This document shows, piece by piece, positions 63,900-64,000 of a DNA stretch of 64,000 nt. The stretch's first letter is position 1. Each line of letters opens with the position of its first letter. The translations under genes were made by a program, and so were the position numbers. Below the pieces are notes generated by a model. The model saw only the letters and a program-made list of their open reading frames with translations. It was not told the DNA's origin and ran no database searches. The stretch is from Trochalopteron elliotii (taxonomy: Eukaryota > Chordata > Aves > Passeriformes > Leiothrichidae): positions 6,973,662-7,037,661 of the forward strand of contig JANPWX010000097.1 of NCBI GenBank assembly GCA_024734555.1. Reading direction: 5' to 3'.

Positions 63900-64000
63900 C
63901 TGCTCGGCGGGGACACAGAGCGTGTGTCTGTGTGAGTGTGGAGGAGGGGGCTCCGTCCCTCCCGGCAGAGGGGCTGGAGGAGAAGCCGCCAGTCCCTCCC
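63090..64000. promoter_or_regulatory. CpG-island promoter of ARID4B, probably bidirectional with GGPS1
   Basis: CpG-dense DNA from about 62.8 kb to the edge, with no clear TATA box. It carries GC boxes (GGGGCGGGG at 63,877-63,885, and GGGCGGGGGG motifs at about 63,131 and 63,778). A YY1-like AAATGGCG is present on the minus strand at about 63,310-63,318, in the orientation often found just downstream of a start site. In human, GGPS1 (geranylgeranyl diphosphate synthase) starts head-to-head with ARID4B. By that order its 5' exon should be at or beyond the right edge, on the plus strand. A plus-strand donor-like TGT|GTGAGT at 63,932 could belong to it, but no GGPS1 coding sequence is in the window. 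Confidence 0.75.
63619..63636. repeat. (CA)n microsatellite in the promoter island
   Basis: About nine perfect CA units inside the GC-rich promoter region. Confidence 0.9.

Noticed and set aside
63103..63916. Open frames of 177 and 230 codons on the minus strand in the promoter island
   Set aside because: Low-complexity Pro/Ser/Gly/Arg sequence from CpG-island composition. They end before the Met-Lys exon and do not join it in frame.
1..64000. CRISPR arrays, bacterial operons, phage or insertion sequences
   Set aside because: The window is vertebrate intron-rich DNA; no spaced direct-repeat array or dense coding is present.

Overview
The window is vertebrate nuclear DNA, almost certainly from a bird. 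It is AT-rich, has long introns and no operon-like packing, and carries a CR1 LINE 3' end of the avian type plus an avian-looking endogenous-retrovirus LTR. I cannot place the bird order with confidence. One protein-coding gene accounts for nearly everything. It is ARID4B (AT-rich interaction domain 4B, also called SAP180 or RBP1L1), a chromatin adaptor of the SIN3A-HDAC complex, lying on the minus strand. Its promoter and start codon are at the right edge, and its coding exons run leftwards. Fifteen coding exons can be joined without a frame break, giving 530 complete codons, about 40 percent of a protein that is roughly 1,310 residues in human. The exons for the chromo-barrel and the C-terminal half lie beyond the left edge. 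|| Layout from right to left. 63.1-64.0 kb is a GC-rich CpG island with GC boxes and a YY1-like site. It is the ARID4B promoter and, from known vertebrate gene order, probably the shared bidirectional promoter with GGPS1. The first coding exon at 63,021-63,082 encodes only Met-Lys. A 29.3-kb intron follows, 63,020 to 33,728. It contains an old LTR (about 61.04-61.6 kb), an ancient minus-strand CR1 fragment (about 44.69-44.86 kb), an exon-like open stretch of unknown nature (38.74-39.05 kb) and a separate intronic CpG island (about 37.44-38.15 kb) with splice-donor-like sites facing outward on both sides. From 33.7 to 21.6 kb are the exons of the N-terminal Tudor region. From 19.1 to 13.0 kb are the exons of the second Tudor/PWWP-like (RBB1NT) region and a very acidic tract. 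From 8.7 to 5.8 kb are the ARID exons. At 4.6 kb is a charged linker exon. 1-4,576 is the start of the next intron. || All donors are GT except one. The intron between the acidic-tract exon and the first ARID exon begins with GC, in a strong AG|GCAAGT context. Exons 3 and 4 are each a whole number of codons with both ends in phase 0, and most of the others form pairs that begin and end in phase 0. || Beyond ARID4B I found no second recognisable gene, no tRNA or rRNA, and no CRISPR-like array. The most interesting leads are the orphan CpG island inside intron 2, the exon-like stretch next to it, the GC-AG intron, and an unusual pair of overlapping hairpins near 48.9 kb. Exon boundaries come from reading splice consensus and reading frame directly. 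Family names, domain names and human comparisons come from memory, with no database search.
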